A stretch of DNA of 23,616 bases from an uncultured Collinsella sp. (GTDB taxonomy: Bacteria; Actinomycetota; Coriobacteriia; Coriobacteriales; Coriobacteriaceae): positions 1 to 23,616 of the forward strand of contig USQE01000002.1 in the NCBI GenBank assembly GCA_900556675.1, given 5' to 3'. Position 1 is the first letter of the stretch, and each line of letters begins with the position of its first letter. This document shows positions 15,129 to 23,489 of this stretch, piece by piece. The position numbers and the translations under genes are program-made. The notes under the pieces were generated by a model that was not told where the DNA came from, did not search any database, and saw nothing but the letters and a program-made list of their open reading frames with translations.

Positions 15129-16429
15129 TCGTCCACCTCCTCTTGTGTGAGCGTCCCCGACCGCAGGCCTTCTGCGATAAACGGCGGCTCGCGGTCAAGC
15201 GTCCAGGTGCGCTCGGCGGCATCGAAAGTCACATAGCGCTCGAGCTCTACGCCGCCCGACGCGGCGCGACGCACTCCCGAATACGAGGAGACGAAACGCC
15301 TGCCATCGGCGTGGCGCTCAGACATCACGATGCCGTCGAGCGCCATGGCAATCTGCTCCTCGATGAGCTCGCTCGGCAGATCGATGCCATAACGTGCAAG
15401 CAACGTCAGACGCACCACGGTCTCCTGTTCTGAGCCCGCATGAAGTGTGGTGAGCGACCCGTCGTGGCCCGTGTTCATGGCCTGCAACATGTCGCAGCAC
15501 TCCGCACCGCGCACCTCGCCCACCACGATGCGGTCGGGGCGCATGCGCAGGGCATTGGTCACCAGGTCGCGGATCGTCACCGCGCCCTCGCCCTCAATTG
15601 AAGCCTCGCGCGCCTCTAGACGCACCACGTGCGGATGATGCGCAAACTTGAGCTCGGCAGAGTCCTCGATCGTCACGATGCGCTCGCCGGTGGAAATCTC
15701 GCATGACAATGCGTTGAGCAGGGTGGTCTTACCAGATCCCGTGCCTCCCGCAACCGCCAGATCCTGTCGCAGCGACACCGCGCACGACAGCAGCTGCGCA
15801 TACCAAAGCGGCAGCGACCCCAGGCCCACAAGCTCGTCCAACGAACAGATGCGATCTGAGAACTTGCGAATGGTGAGGATTGGTCCATCAATCGCCACGG
15901 GCGGGATCACCGCGTTGACGCGATAGCCCGTCTTGAGGCGGGCGTTGACAATGGGGCTGCGCTCGTCGATGCGCCTGCCCAGCGGCGAGATGATGCGGTC
16001 GATGAGCACGCGGATCTGCTCGTCATCCTCAAATGCATGCTCGATGGGATATAAGACGCCGCCGCGTTCAAAGAAAGCCGAGCGGCAACCGTTGACCATG
16101 ATCTCGGTGACGGTGTCGTCCTCGATGAGCGGCTGCAGCGGGCCCAGGCCCACCACGTCGTCCAAGATCTCGTCGATGATGGTCTCGCGCTCGGGCGTCG
16201 CCAGGTCGCCCGGCTCCTCCACGTTGAGCGCCGCCTCCACCGCAGGACGCAATTCCGAGCGGGCGCGCGCCGGATCGATGTATGCGCTGATACGCGCCAC
16301 CTCGTCATAGCCCATGCGGTCCATCACGGCGCGCTTGGTGCGGCGCTTGACGGCACGGTGGCGCCCCGCATCAACAGGCGCCGCCGCCGCGGCCGCACCG
16401 GCTTCCTTAATCCTTGTTTGCAAGCTCAT
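15101..16429 (-). CDS. cpaF: Flp pilus assembly ATPase CpaF/TadA
   Basis: Secretion-type hexameric ATPase that powers Flp pilus polymerisation. In 442 residues: an N-terminal helical domain with [16 protein letters not shown]; the [20 protein letters not shown] segment (94-113); Walker [15 protein letters not shown] (228-241); the Asp box TIEDSAEL (253-260); the Walker B-like VGEVRGAE (303-310); and the His box [13 protein letters not shown] (321-333). All catalytic motifs are intact. ATG 16429 overlaps the tadZ stop as ATGA. I see no second CpaF-type ATPase, so the same enzyme must drive both extension and any retraction. Confidence 0.95.
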   Translation of the reverse strand: MSLQTRIKEAGAAAAAAPVDAGRHRAVKRRTKRAVMDRMGYDEVARISAYIDPARARSELRPAVEAALNVEEPGDLATPERETIIDEILDDVVGLGPLQPLIEDDTVTEIMVNGCRSAFFERGGVLYPIEHAFEDDEQIRVLIDRIISPLGRRIDERSPIVNARLKTGYRVNAVIPPVAIDGPILTIRKFSDRICSLDELVGLGSLPLWYAQLLSCAVSLRQDLAVAGGTGSGKTTLLNALSCEISTGERIVTIEDSAELKFAHHPHVVRLEAREASIEGEGAVTIRDLVTNALRMRPDRIVVGEVRGAECCDMLQAMNTGHDGSLTTLHAGSEQETVVRLTLLARYGIDLPSELIEEQIAMALDGIVMSERHADGRRFVSSYSGVRRAASGGVELERYVTFDAAERTWTLDREPPFIAEGLRSGTLTQEEVDEWRSLCPSS

Positions 16430-18072
16430 CGCGAATCACCCTCGCGCGACCAGGGAAGACGGATACGTGGGCGCTCGGTGCGCGTCGCGCGGTCGGTGAC
16501 CATGTCGCTCCAGGGACCGACGGCGCAGCCCAGCTCCACGAGCATCTCGCGCGTGGCTTCGCGCACGCTGGTGGCAAAAGCGCTGGTCTGGCCCACCGCC
16601 TCGTCAGCACGGCCGAATGCCATGAGCGCCGTCAAGTCCTGCCCGCCGTCGGCGATGCGAATCTTGGAGCTCAACGCGCAGGCAATCTCAAAGCGCATGG
16701 CGACATCCTCGTCGGCGCCGCGCGCGCCAAACCGGTTGAATACGGCGCTCATGCGCGTACGCGGCACGCCCACACGGCTCGCCAGCTCGATGACGCGCGC
16801 CGCGGACGTCGCAGACGACACCGATGGATCGCCCACGACCAGGCAGCGGTCGCTTGCCGCCACTGCGGCCGCCACGGCGTCGCCCCAAAAGACCGAGGTG
16901 TCGACAAGCACCACGTCGGATTCACGGCGCAAGACGTCGAGCAGCAGCTCCACCGGGCGCGCCATGAGCTCGGCCTGTTCGGGCGCGGCGACCGGGCCCC
17001 AAAGCGTGACGCCCGGGGCAACACGCATCGAGGCGGCCACGATGTCCGATTCGGCAAGTGCACCCGCAGCCGATGGCTCGATAAGCGTCGCCATGTCATG
17101 CGGGGCATCGGCACCCAACAGGTCGTAAAGGTTTCCAAACATCAGGTCCAAGTCGAGCACGGCGGCACGCAGGCCCAGCAGCGACGCCGCGTGCGCCATG
17201 GTGGCGACGATCGTCGACTTGCCGCAACCGCCCGAACCCGAGACGGCGCAGACAACCGGGGCTCGATGCGCCGGGGCGGCGGCATCCGCCGGCGGCGTGG
17301 GGGCAGGCGGCGCCGACACGGGCGGCAACGTTCCCGTCTCCCCGGCAGCGCTCATATGCTGCGCCCAAGCCGGCATGGCAGGTTGATCGGCCCGCGGGGC
17401 CGAGTCTGGAGACTTCACGGCCGCATCGGCACGAACATTGTCGTTCCCGGCAAGCCCCTCAACCTCGTCGAGCTCATCGACCAGGCTCACGCCATGCACG
17501 TATCCCATATCTACAGTCAGAAGCTCCTCGCCATACGGCACCGGCTCTCCGGCATCATCGTATGCAAGGGGATCCCGGGGGCACCGACCATGCTCGGCTT
17601 CCGCTTTTCCACAATCATCAACACGCGGGCCTCTTGTAGCGCGAGGCGCCCCGGGTTCCCTATCAACAAAAGCATCGGGCTCAATCGTCAGACACCGGTC
17701 GTAATCAACCGTTCCCTCGCCCGCGCGCCCGTTGCCGCATATGCTGCGCGCTGCGATAACCTCGGTCGCCCCCGCGCGAAACAGCCCCTCGATATCCGAA
17801 GGATCGAGCGTCTCTATCAGTACGACCACGCGGCTCACACGGCCCTCGGCCGTCAGGCGTGCAACAGTCTTTCGCACGTCTTCGGCATCGAACAGGGCTG
17901 CCGCGATAATCGCCGCCCCGCGACGCGACGGAAACGCCCGCGCCATGGACACCAGCCCATCCAGGTCGCCCACGCGAAGCACCTGCGCGCCCGCATCGCG
18001 ACCCTCGACTTCCCGCTGCAGCAATCCGTAATCACCACACGCGCAGCATGCAAGCCAGATCGCCTTCATCAC
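16426..18072 (-). CDS. tadZ: TadZ/CpaE-like MinD-family ATPase
   Basis: Pilus-locus localisation ATPase, 548 residues. An N-terminal receiver-like, non-phosphorylating region (1-115) is followed by a long low-complexity acidic and Pro/Ala-rich linker (about 120-270). The C-terminal MinD/ParA-type domain has a deviant Walker A GSGGCGKST (279-287), LDLDLMFGN (306-314) and VVLVDTSVF. TadZ places the Tad machine at the cell pole in studied species. GTG 18072 has a GGAGG site six bases upstream. ATG 18069, which overlaps the cpaB stop as TGATG, is the alternative. Linker length is well above that of typical TadZ (about 375-400 residues). Confidence 0.85.
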   Translation of the reverse strand: MMKAIWLACCACGDYGLLQREVEGRDAGAQVLRVGDLDGLVSMARAFPSRRGAAIIAAALFDAEDVRKTVARLTAEGRVSRVVVLIETLDPSDIEGLFRAGATEVIAARSICGNGRAGEGTVDYDRCLTIEPDAFVDREPGAPRATRGPRVDDCGKAEAEHGRCPRDPLAYDDAGEPVPYGEELLTVDMGYVHGVSLVDELDEVEGLAGNDNVRADAAVKSPDSAPRADQPAMPAWAQHMSAAGETGTLPPVSAPPAPTPPADAAAPAHRAPVVCAVSGSGGCGKSTIVATMAHAASLLGLRAAVLDLDLMFGNLYDLLGADAPHDMATLIEPSAAGALAESDIVAASMRVAPGVTLWGPVAAPEQAELMARPVELLLDVLRRESDVVLVDTSVFWGDAVAAAVAASDRCLVVGDPSVSSATSAARVIELASRVGVPRTRMSAVFNRFGARGADEDVAMRFEIACALSSKIRIADGGQDLTALMAFGRADEAVGQTSAFATSVREATREMLVELGCAVGPWSDMVTDRATRTERPRIRLPWSREGDSR

Positions 18073-18728
18073 TCGTCGCCTCCGCTCTTTTTGCCGCGCA
18101 CCGTGGCGGGAATCGTCAAACTGACCGTCCCCTTGCCCGAGGCCCCCAGCAATTCCTTAACGTCTTCGGGGTCGGCCGCCAGCGTCACCCATTCGATCTT
18201 GCCCTCGCGCGTGGCGCCGGCCACTTCGCTGGTATCGATCACGCGCGCGCCGCACAGCCGATCGGTCACGCCGTCCTTTTGCACGTACACGTCCACGTAG
18301 CTGCCCACGCCCGTGGCGCCCCCGACCGAATGCTCGGCATCGACCGCCACCGAAACGGCGACCTTGCCTTTGGGCACCTCGAACGTGTGGCTTTCGGCCT
18401 TGGTGTAGACATCGCAAATCACGGCATTTTTAGGGATGCGTGAGGTCGTCACGTCGCCGCGCACCTGGCGCAACTCGGTCGCCGCATCGCGCGGCAGTAG
18501 GCTCGCCAGCCATTCCTGGGTTATGACATTGGTCTCGTCAAGCGTCTCGCCCGCATCGATATCGCGTGCCGCGACGCACACCTCGACGCGATCGCCGCCA
18601 TACTTGGCCAGCGTCTCGGCCTGGGCCTGCTCAGCCCGCGAGCGGATCGACGATGCGTAGACCATGCAGAGCAACGCGGCGAGCACGCCCGCGATCAGAC
18701 TGATGGCGATGCGCTTGCTCTTGTTCAC
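18069..18728 (-). CDS. cpaB: Flp pilus assembly protein CpaB (SAF domain)
   Basis: First gene of the tad operon, 219 residues. One N-terminal transmembrane helix (about 6-25) is followed by an SAF domain (VEVCVAARDIDAGETLDETN, about 48-67) and a C-terminal CpaB/RcpC domain (KVAVSVAVDAEHSVGGATG, GSYVDVYVQ). It ends in a Lys-rich tail. In Gram-negative systems CpaB works with a secretin; here no secretin gene is present, in line with a single-membrane envelope, so it probably organises the pilus base. GTG 18728 is chosen because AGGAG lies five bases upstream; a TTG at 18743 is less likely. Confidence 0.85.
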   Translation of the reverse strand: MNKSKRIAISLIAGVLAALLCMVYASSIRSRAEQAQAETLAKYGGDRVEVCVAARDIDAGETLDETNVITQEWLASLLPRDAATELRQVRGDVTTSRIPKNAVICDVYTKAESHTFEVPKGKVAVSVAVDAEHSVGGATGVGSYVDVYVQKDGVTDRLCGARVIDTSEVAGATREGKIEWVTLAADPEDVKELLGASGKGTVSLTIPATVRGKKSGGDE

Positions 18729-18743
18729 GGCCGCTCCTCTCAA

Positions 18744-18898
18744 GGTAGCACCGGGCGGATGCCCGTACCACCATTGTCCGAGCGGGCAAGCAGCAAAACG
18801 ACGCGATCGCGATCTTGGTTTTGAGTGTCAAACCAATTGCCGACCAAAAGCTGACCGGCCCGTCAAGCTCGTGGCAAGGTTTTGGTCAGCACGTCGGC
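18744..18898 (-). promoter_or_regulatory. Structured leader region upstream of the tad operon
   Basis: The 252-base gap between rsgA and cpaB holds no gene. On the minus strand three hairpins follow one another: an interrupted stem (GCCGAC/GTCGGC with GCTGACC/GGTCAGC, 18839-18898), TTGGTTT-N8-AAACCAA (18815-18836), and GGTA-CGGGC/GCCCG-TACC (18744-18769), which ends 6 bases before the AGGAG of cpaB. The middle repeat contains TTGACA, a perfect -35 hexamer, but no good -10 follows. The tad promoter must lie in or near here. Whether the repeats act as RNA or as protein-binding sites is unknown. Confidence 0.4.
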
Positions 18899-18928
18899 AA
18901 AACGCACGTTTAGGGGCGCATCGGCAAT

Positions 18929-18963
18929 AAAAAAGCCGCCTCCCGTGCCATTGGGAGACGGCT
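18929..18963 (-). terminator. Terminator of rsgA
   Basis: An 11-bp stem with one mismatch (18934-18944 with 18953-18963) is followed on the minus strand by six T residues. It begins 18 bases after the rsgA stop and separates rsgA from the tad operon. Confidence 0.9.
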
Positions 18964-18980
18964 GTCATAGGTAGATTCGA

Positions 18981-20165
18981 TTACAGATGGACATCGGGAT
19001 CGAGCATCTGCGCACTCACACGCATGGATGACGCCAGATTTTGGAACGTCTCCAGGCGCAGGCTGTCGATCTGCCCGGCATCCTCGGCCTCACGAACGGC
19101 GCAGCCCGGTTCGTGGGTATGCGTGCAGTCGCCAAACCGGCACGCACGCGACGCCTCGACGATCTCGGGAAACGCGCGTGCCAAGCCCCGCTCATGCCCC
19201 ACGAGCGGCAGGCTGCGAAGGCCCGGCGCGTCAGCAATAACGCCGGCTTCGCCCGGCAGCGCCACCATCACGCGCGCGACCGTGGTGTGACGACCCTGGT
19301 CATCGCGCTCACGCACGCCGCCGGTCGCCAATGTATCGTGACCCAGCAGCGCGTTGAGCAGCGTCGATTTGCCGGCACCCGACTCGCCCAGGATCATGGC
19401 GCAGCTCCCGGCGGGCACGCAGACGCGCACCTCGTCCAGGCCACGGCCCTCGGCAGAAGATGTCACGATTACGCGCACGTCCGGACCCACCAGGCGGTGT
19501 ACGCGGTCCAAATCGCGCTCGAGCTCATCGGTGTCGCAGCGGTCGGCCTTGGTGAGTACCACCACCGGCTCGGCATCGCAGTCGAGTGCCAGCACCAGCG
19601 AGCGCGCCACGCGGTCGAGCAGCACCTCGCCGGCGCCGAGCGCCTGCACGATCAGCACGCTATCCACGTTGGAGCAAAGCACCTGACGCTCACCGCGAGC
19701 GCGTCCGCGCCAGCGCTCAAAACTCGTGCGGCGCGGCAGCACGCACTCGATCACGCCCATGTCATGCCCGGGCGCACGGCGCACCGCCACGCGGTCGCCC
19801 ACGGCGGGCAGCAGAACCTCATCCTCGCCACGCGACTTGGCAAACCCCACGGCATGCTCGGCACGAAAGGTGTCATCGGCAGTCGCCACCAGCGGAAACC
19901 CACGATCCAGGCGCACCACGGCACCAAGCTGCATCTGCTCGGGCTCCTCGGCCCGAGCACAAAAATCATCGAAGGCAGCCCGCTGAGCATCATCGACCGG
20001 CAGATCGTCGAACGCCGGAACATCCTGCAGCGCATCGAGTCCCGGCACGCTTGCCAGCAGCTCCTCGGCGGACGCGGGAGCTTCGGTCGCAAGCTTCCGA
20101 CGACGATCGCGCTTAGCCCGCGCCCCCGTCGTCTTTTTCTTCGCCTTAGCCTTCGCCTTGCCCAC
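18981..20165 (-). CDS. rsgA: Ribosome small-subunit-dependent GTPase A
   Basis: Circularly permuted GTPase that helps mature the 30S subunit. In 394 residues: a Lys/Arg-rich N-terminal extension (GKAKAKAKKKTTGARAKRDR) typical of RNA contact, an OB-fold region, G4 TKAD (205-208), G1 GESGAGKSTLLNALLG (260-275), G2 HTT (293-295), G3 DAPG (312-315), and a zinc site (C342, C347, H349, C355). The G4-G1-G3 order shows the permutation. GTG 20165 is preferred because GGGAGG lies five bases upstream; no site precedes the longer in-frame start at 20279, which would overlap a terminator. Monocistronic, closed by 18929-18963. Confidence 0.93.
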   Translation of the reverse strand: MGKAKAKAKKKTTGARAKRDRRRKLATEAPASAEELLASVPGLDALQDVPAFDDLPVDDAQRAAFDDFCARAEEPEQMQLGAVVRLDRGFPLVATADDTFRAEHAVGFAKSRGEDEVLLPAVGDRVAVRRAPGHDMGVIECVLPRRTSFERWRGRARGERQVLCSNVDSVLIVQALGAGEVLLDRVARSLVLALDCDAEPVVVLTKADRCDTDELERDLDRVHRLVGPDVRVIVTSSAEGRGLDEVRVCVPAGSCAMILGESGAGKSTLLNALLGHDTLATGGVRERDDQGRHTTVARVMVALPGEAGVIADAPGLRSLPLVGHERGLARAFPEIVEASRACRFGDCTHTHEPGCAVREAEDAGQIDSLRLETFQNLASSMRVSAQMLDPDVHL

Positions 20166-20213
20166 AAGCGCCTCCCAGCACCACAAATCACAACTGAGCA
20201 GGTATTTTAAATC

Positions 20214-20247
20214 AAAAAGAGCTGGCCGGGCAAAGCCCGACCAGCTC
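20214..20247 (-). terminator. Terminator between the P-type ATPase and rsgA
   Basis: A 13-bp stem with one mismatch (20219-20231 with 20235-20247) and a 3-base loop is followed by five T residues on the minus strand. It is 166 bases beyond the ATPase stop, after the large inverted repeat. The rsgA ribosome site is only about 40 bases further on. Confidence 0.9.
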
Positions 20248-20306
20248 ACATACTTTCCCTCAGCCCTTTTCATCCGCACGGGAGAAAAGCCAGCAAGGAT
20301 ACCGCA

Positions 20307-20401
20307 GGGCCCGCCCGTCGGGAGGGGTTTCCTAAGGGCACATCCCGCAGCCGCAAAGCGGCGAGGACGTGCCCGTGGAAACCCCGCAGGCGGTCGGGCC
20401 C
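20307..20401. repeat. 95-nt stacked inverted repeat
   Basis: Four nested perfect stems share one axis: GGGCCCG/CGGGCCC (20307-20313 with 20395-20401), GGGGTTTCC/GGAAACCCC (20324-20332 with 20377-20385), GGGCAC/GTGCCC (20336-20341 with 20369-20374) and GCCGC/GCGGC (20350-20354 with 20358-20362). This gives 27 pairs around an AAA loop. It starts 11 bases after the ATPase stop codon and has no T-tract on either strand. It may be a palindromic repeat element or an mRNA 3' stabiliser. Confidence 0.8.
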
Positions 20402-20412
20402 GGACAGGTGCG

Positions 20413-23094
20413 TTACTCTTTCTCCACGGCGCGCATGATCGCCTTGTAGATCTCCATCAACGGAATGATCAGGAAGGCAAGGCCCAGGGCGGCGATAACG
20501 CCCTTGAGCTCAAGCGTCACGGGGCCAAAGAACATCTCGGCAAGCGTCGGCTGAACGGTCACGATAACCGTCAGCACCAGCGCCAGCGCGGCAGATGCCC
20601 ACAGCCACTTGTTCTGCTTCTTCATGCTAAACAGCGACGCACGACGGCTGCGCATATTGAAGCAGTGGAAGATCTCGACCATGTTGAGCGTGATGAAGGC
20701 CATCATCACGCCTTCCTCGTCGGCGTTGCCGGCGATCATATCGGCGATGTGGATGTAGCCCATGTCAAAGTACACGCCCACAAAGAAGCTCGCCAGCACC
20801 AGCACGGTGATGATCAAACCCTGGACCACACAGTCCAGGCCCATATTACCGGCAAAGACGCCGTCCTTGGCGTTGCGCGGCTTACGCTTCATGATGTCGC
20901 CCTCGGCATCCTCCATGCCCAGCGCGAGCGCGGGGAAGCAGTCGGTGACCAGGTTCACCCACAGCAGCTGCACCGGCTGGAAGATGGTAAAGCCGATGAG
21001 TGTGGCGATAAACACCGAGAACACCTCGGCAAGGTTAGCCGAAAGCAGGAACTGGATGACCTTGCGGATGTTGTCGTAGATGCGACGGCCCTCTTCGCAC
21101 GCACCGATGATGGTGGCGAAGTTGTCGTCGGCGAGCACCATGTCGGCGACGTTCTTGGTAACGTCGGTACCGGTGATGCCCATGCCCACGCCGATGTCGG
21201 CGCGCTTGATGGACGGGGCGTCGTTGACGCCGTCGCCCGTCATGGCCACGATCTGGTCGCGCGACTTCCAGGCCTCGACGATGCGGGTCTTGTGCTCGGG
21301 CTGGACGCGGGCGTACACGCCGTAGTCCTCGATGTGCGCGTCGAGCTCCTCGTCGCTCATGCGATCGAGGTCGGCACCGGTGATGGCATGGCTGCGATCG
21401 GCGACGATGCCCAGCTGCTTGGCAATGGCCACGGCGGTGTCGATATGGTCGCCCGTGATCATGACGGTGCGGATACCGGCATCGTGGGCCTCGCGGATGG
21501 CGTCGGCGACCTCGGGGCGGACAGGGTCGATCATGCCGGATAGGCCGCAGAAGACCAGGTCGTGCTCGAGCGCAGCGGGGCTGCAGTCGCTCGGGACCTC
21601 GGTGTAAGTGCGGCTTGCCAGCGCCAGCACGCGCAGGGCCTCGTCGGCCATGGCCTTGTTGGCAGCCACGAGCTCGGCGCGACGCTCCTCGGTCAGCGGG
21701 ACGACCTTTTCGCCCTCGTAGATATGGGTGCACAGGCCGATCACCACGTCGGGCGCGCCCTTGGTGTACTGCTCGTACTCGCCGTCCAGGGTCTCGACGA
21801 CCACGGACATCATCTTGCGGCCCGAGTCGAACGGGGCCTCGCCCACGCGCGGGTGCTCGGCAGTCAGGCCAGTGAGACCAGCCTTGCCGGCATCGTTGAC
21901 GAGCGCGCACTCAGTCGGCTCGCCCACGGCCTCGCCCAGCTCCTCGTCCCACTGGGCATCGGAGCACAGTGCCATACCGGCCAGGAACTTCTCCTTGGGC
22001 GCAGCGAGCTCGTGCTTGACGACGGTCATCTTGTTCTGGGTCAGGGTGCCGGTCTTGTCGGAGCAGATGGTCTGCGTGCAGCCAAGGGTCTCGACGGCAG
22101 AAAGCTTGCGGATGATCGCCTGGCGCTTGGCCATCTTGGTCACGCCGAGCGAAAGCACGATGGTCACGACGGCGACCAGGCCCTCGGGGATGGCGGCGAC
22201 GGCAAGCGAGACGGCGACCATAAAGGTGTCGAGCAGGGCAGTCGGGTCGGTGAGGACGTTGCCCACGCCGTGACGGATGATGTCGACGCCAAAGATGACG
22301 ACGCAGATGACGATAACCATAATGGTAAGGATGCGGCTGAGCTCGGCGAGCTTCACCTGCAGCGGCGTGAGCTCTTCCTTGGCCTCGGCCAGGGCGCCGG
22401 CAATCTTGCCCATCTCGGTGTTCATGCCGGTGCCGACCACGACGGCGCGACCACGGCCGTACACAACGGTGGAACCCATATAGCACATGTTCTTGCGGTC
22501 GCCGAGCGGCACGTCATCGGTGCCCGCGGCGAGCTCGATCACGTTGGTATGCTTCTCGACGGGCACGGACTCGCCGGTAAGGGCGGCCTCTTCGATCTTC
22601 ATCGTGGCGCTCTCGAGGACGCGGCAGTCGGCCGGAACGGAGTCGCCCGCCTCGAGCATGATCACGTCACCGGGCACGAGCTCGGCGCTCGGCAGGTGCA
22701 CGAGCTTGCCGTCGCGCAGTACCTTGGACTGCGCCGCGCTCATCTCCTGCAGGGCCTCGAGGGCTTCTTCGCTCTTGGCTTCCTGGACCACGCCCAGCAC
22801 CGAGTTGACGATAACGACGAACATGATAATGACGACATCGGCAAAGTCGGGCTCGCCCTTGACCATGCCCGTGAGCGCACTGATGACGGCGGCAACGATC
22901 AGCATGATGACCATGGGATCGGCCATCTGCTCAAAGAAACGCTTCCACAGCGGCGTCTTCTCGGCTTCCTCGAGCTTGTTAGGGCCTGTCTTAGCGAGGC
23001 GCGACGACGCCTCGTCGTCGCTCAGGCCGAGGTTCTCATCGACACCCTGGTCGCTGAGCACCTCCGCCGCGGCGGACAGGTATTCCTTTTGCAT
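20413..23094 (-). CDS. P-type calcium-transporting ATPase
   Basis: Type II P-type ATPase, 893 residues, in the cytoplasmic membrane, expected to export Ca2+. In order: cation ATPase N domain (1-75); TM1-2 (about 60-105); actuator with TGES (173-176); TM3-4 with PEGL (303-306); phosphorylation site CSDKTGTLTQNK (D346); nucleotide domain with KGAPDV; hinge TGDGVNDAP (619-627); TM5-10. Ca2+ ligands match SERCA: E304, N687 and E690 in SANLAE, and N714, T717 and D718 in WVNLVTDCFPALALG. A TM8 Glu (NMVEIF) is also present, so both sites look intact. ATG 23094 has AGGAGGGG seven bases upstream. It has its own promoter and a structured leader. Mn2+ export is a less likely alternative. Confidence 0.92.
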   Translation of the reverse strand: MQKEYLSAAAEVLSDQGVDENLGLSDDEASSRLAKTGPNKLEEAEKTPLWKRFFEQMADPMVIMLIVAAVISALTGMVKGEPDFADVVIIMFVVIVNSVLGVVQEAKSEEALEALQEMSAAQSKVLRDGKLVHLPSAELVPGDVIMLEAGDSVPADCRVLESATMKIEEAALTGESVPVEKHTNVIELAAGTDDVPLGDRKNMCYMGSTVVYGRGRAVVVGTGMNTEMGKIAGALAEAKEELTPLQVKLAELSRILTIMVIVICVVIFGVDIIRHGVGNVLTDPTALLDTFMVAVSLAVAAIPEGLVAVVTIVLSLGVTKMAKRQAIIRKLSAVETLGCTQTICSDKTGTLTQNKMTVVKHELAAPKEKFLAGMALCSDAQWDEELGEAVGEPTECALVNDAGKAGLTGLTAEHPRVGEAPFDSGRKMMSVVVETLDGEYEQYTKGAPDVVIGLCTHIYEGEKVVPLTEERRAELVAANKAMADEALRVLALASRTYTEVPSDCSPAALEHDLVFCGLSGMIDPVRPEVADAIREAHDAGIRTVMITGDHIDTAVAIAKQLGIVADRSHAITGADLDRMSDEELDAHIEDYGVYARVQPEHKTRIVEAWKSRDQIVAMTGDGVNDAPSIKRADIGVGMGITGTDVTKNVADMVLADDNFATIIGACEEGRRIYDNIRKVIQFLLSANLAEVFSVFIATLIGFTIFQPVQLLWVNLVTDCFPALALGMEDAEGDIMKRKPRNAKDGVFAGNMGLDCVVQGLIITVLVLASFFVGVYFDMGYIHIADMIAGNADEEGVMMAFITLNMVEIFHCFNMRSRRASLFSMKKQNKWLWASAALALVLTVIVTVQPTLAEMFFGPVTLELKGVIAALGLAFLIIPLMEIYKAIMRAVEKE

Positions 23095-23101
23095 ATAGAG
23101 T

Positions 23102-23206
23102 CCCCTCCTGGGATTCGGGCCACTCAGCAGATTGATGCCCGATCATAATTCCCAGGAGAAGGGCAAGGGCTCATCAAGGCTGCCGTGCTGAGCGGCAGTT
23201 GATAGT
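23102..23206 (-). ncRNA. Candidate cis-regulatory leader RNA of the P-type ATPase
   Basis: The predicted transcript starts near 23206. Hairpin 1 (23173-23203) has stem ATCAA-CTGCCG/CGGCAG-CC-TTGAT and a 7-nt loop, CTCAGCA on the minus strand. Hairpin 2 (23106-23157) has stem TCCTGGGA/TCCCAGGA with an inner CGGGC/GCCCG. Its loop contains TGCTGAG (23123-23129), perfectly complementary to the whole loop of hairpin 1 (23186-23192), which would allow a kissing interaction. The 3' arm of hairpin 2 includes the first AGGA of the AGGAGGGG ribosome site, so folding should restrict translation. I do not recognise a known riboswitch class. Confidence 0.55.
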
Positions 23207-23212
23207 GGAGCT

Positions 23213-23242
23213 ATGGTACCCCAAAGCAACGCGTCTAGCCAA
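23213..23242 (-). promoter_or_regulatory. Promoter of the P-type ATPase
   Basis: TTGGCT (23237-23242) and TACCAT (23213-23218) are 18 bases apart on the minus strand. The -10 fits the TANNNT pattern. The predicted start, about seven bases further at 23206, lies three bases before the first leader hairpin. Confidence 0.55.
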
Positions 23243-23489
23243 AACAATCCATTTGGAAATATGGTCCATAAGCAACGGTGCAGGCCGTGTGATGCTCAAC
23301 ATTGATAAAACGTTTTTTCTTCGGCGCATCATCAAACTGAAATATCGCCCAGATAGCAGCGGTTAGAACGGTTGGTAAAGTTTTTGCATATACCGTTTTT
23401 CCGCAAAAAATGAACTTCTAATTCGGCATACGGTCGATTTTTTGGGGTATTCGGTCGCCATTTCGTTATAATCAACTCAGTTTTATCTT
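23243..23489. other. Intergenic region with repeats, no gene seen
   Basis: I see no convincing gene in this stretch, which is poorer in GC than the genes to its left. It has an inverted repeat TTTTTGC/GCAAAAA (23381-23387 with 23403-23409) and two CGGTCG copies about 21 bases apart (23431 and 23452). TATAAT lies on the plus strand (23467-23472), but no plus-strand gene follows within the window. Short frames on the minus strand lack ribosome sites. Confidence 0.5.

Noticed and set aside
18744..18898. Cyclic di-GMP riboswitch controlling the tad operon
   Set aside because: Would be biologically attractive, but the GEMM core sequences and tetraloop receptor are not seen.
23102..23206. yybP-ykoY (manganese) or fluoride riboswitch before the P-type ATPase
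   Set aside because: The conserved GGGGAGUA-type core and the fluoride aptamer motifs are absent. The structure is reported only as an unassigned leader.
23369..23464. Small minus-strand frame beginning MATEYPKKS (32 codons)
   Set aside because: It lacks a ribosome site and lies in repeat-like intergenic DNA.
23442..23472. Plus-strand promoter with TATAAT
   Set aside because: The only -35 candidate (TTGGGG) is 19 bases away and no plus-strand gene follows in the window.
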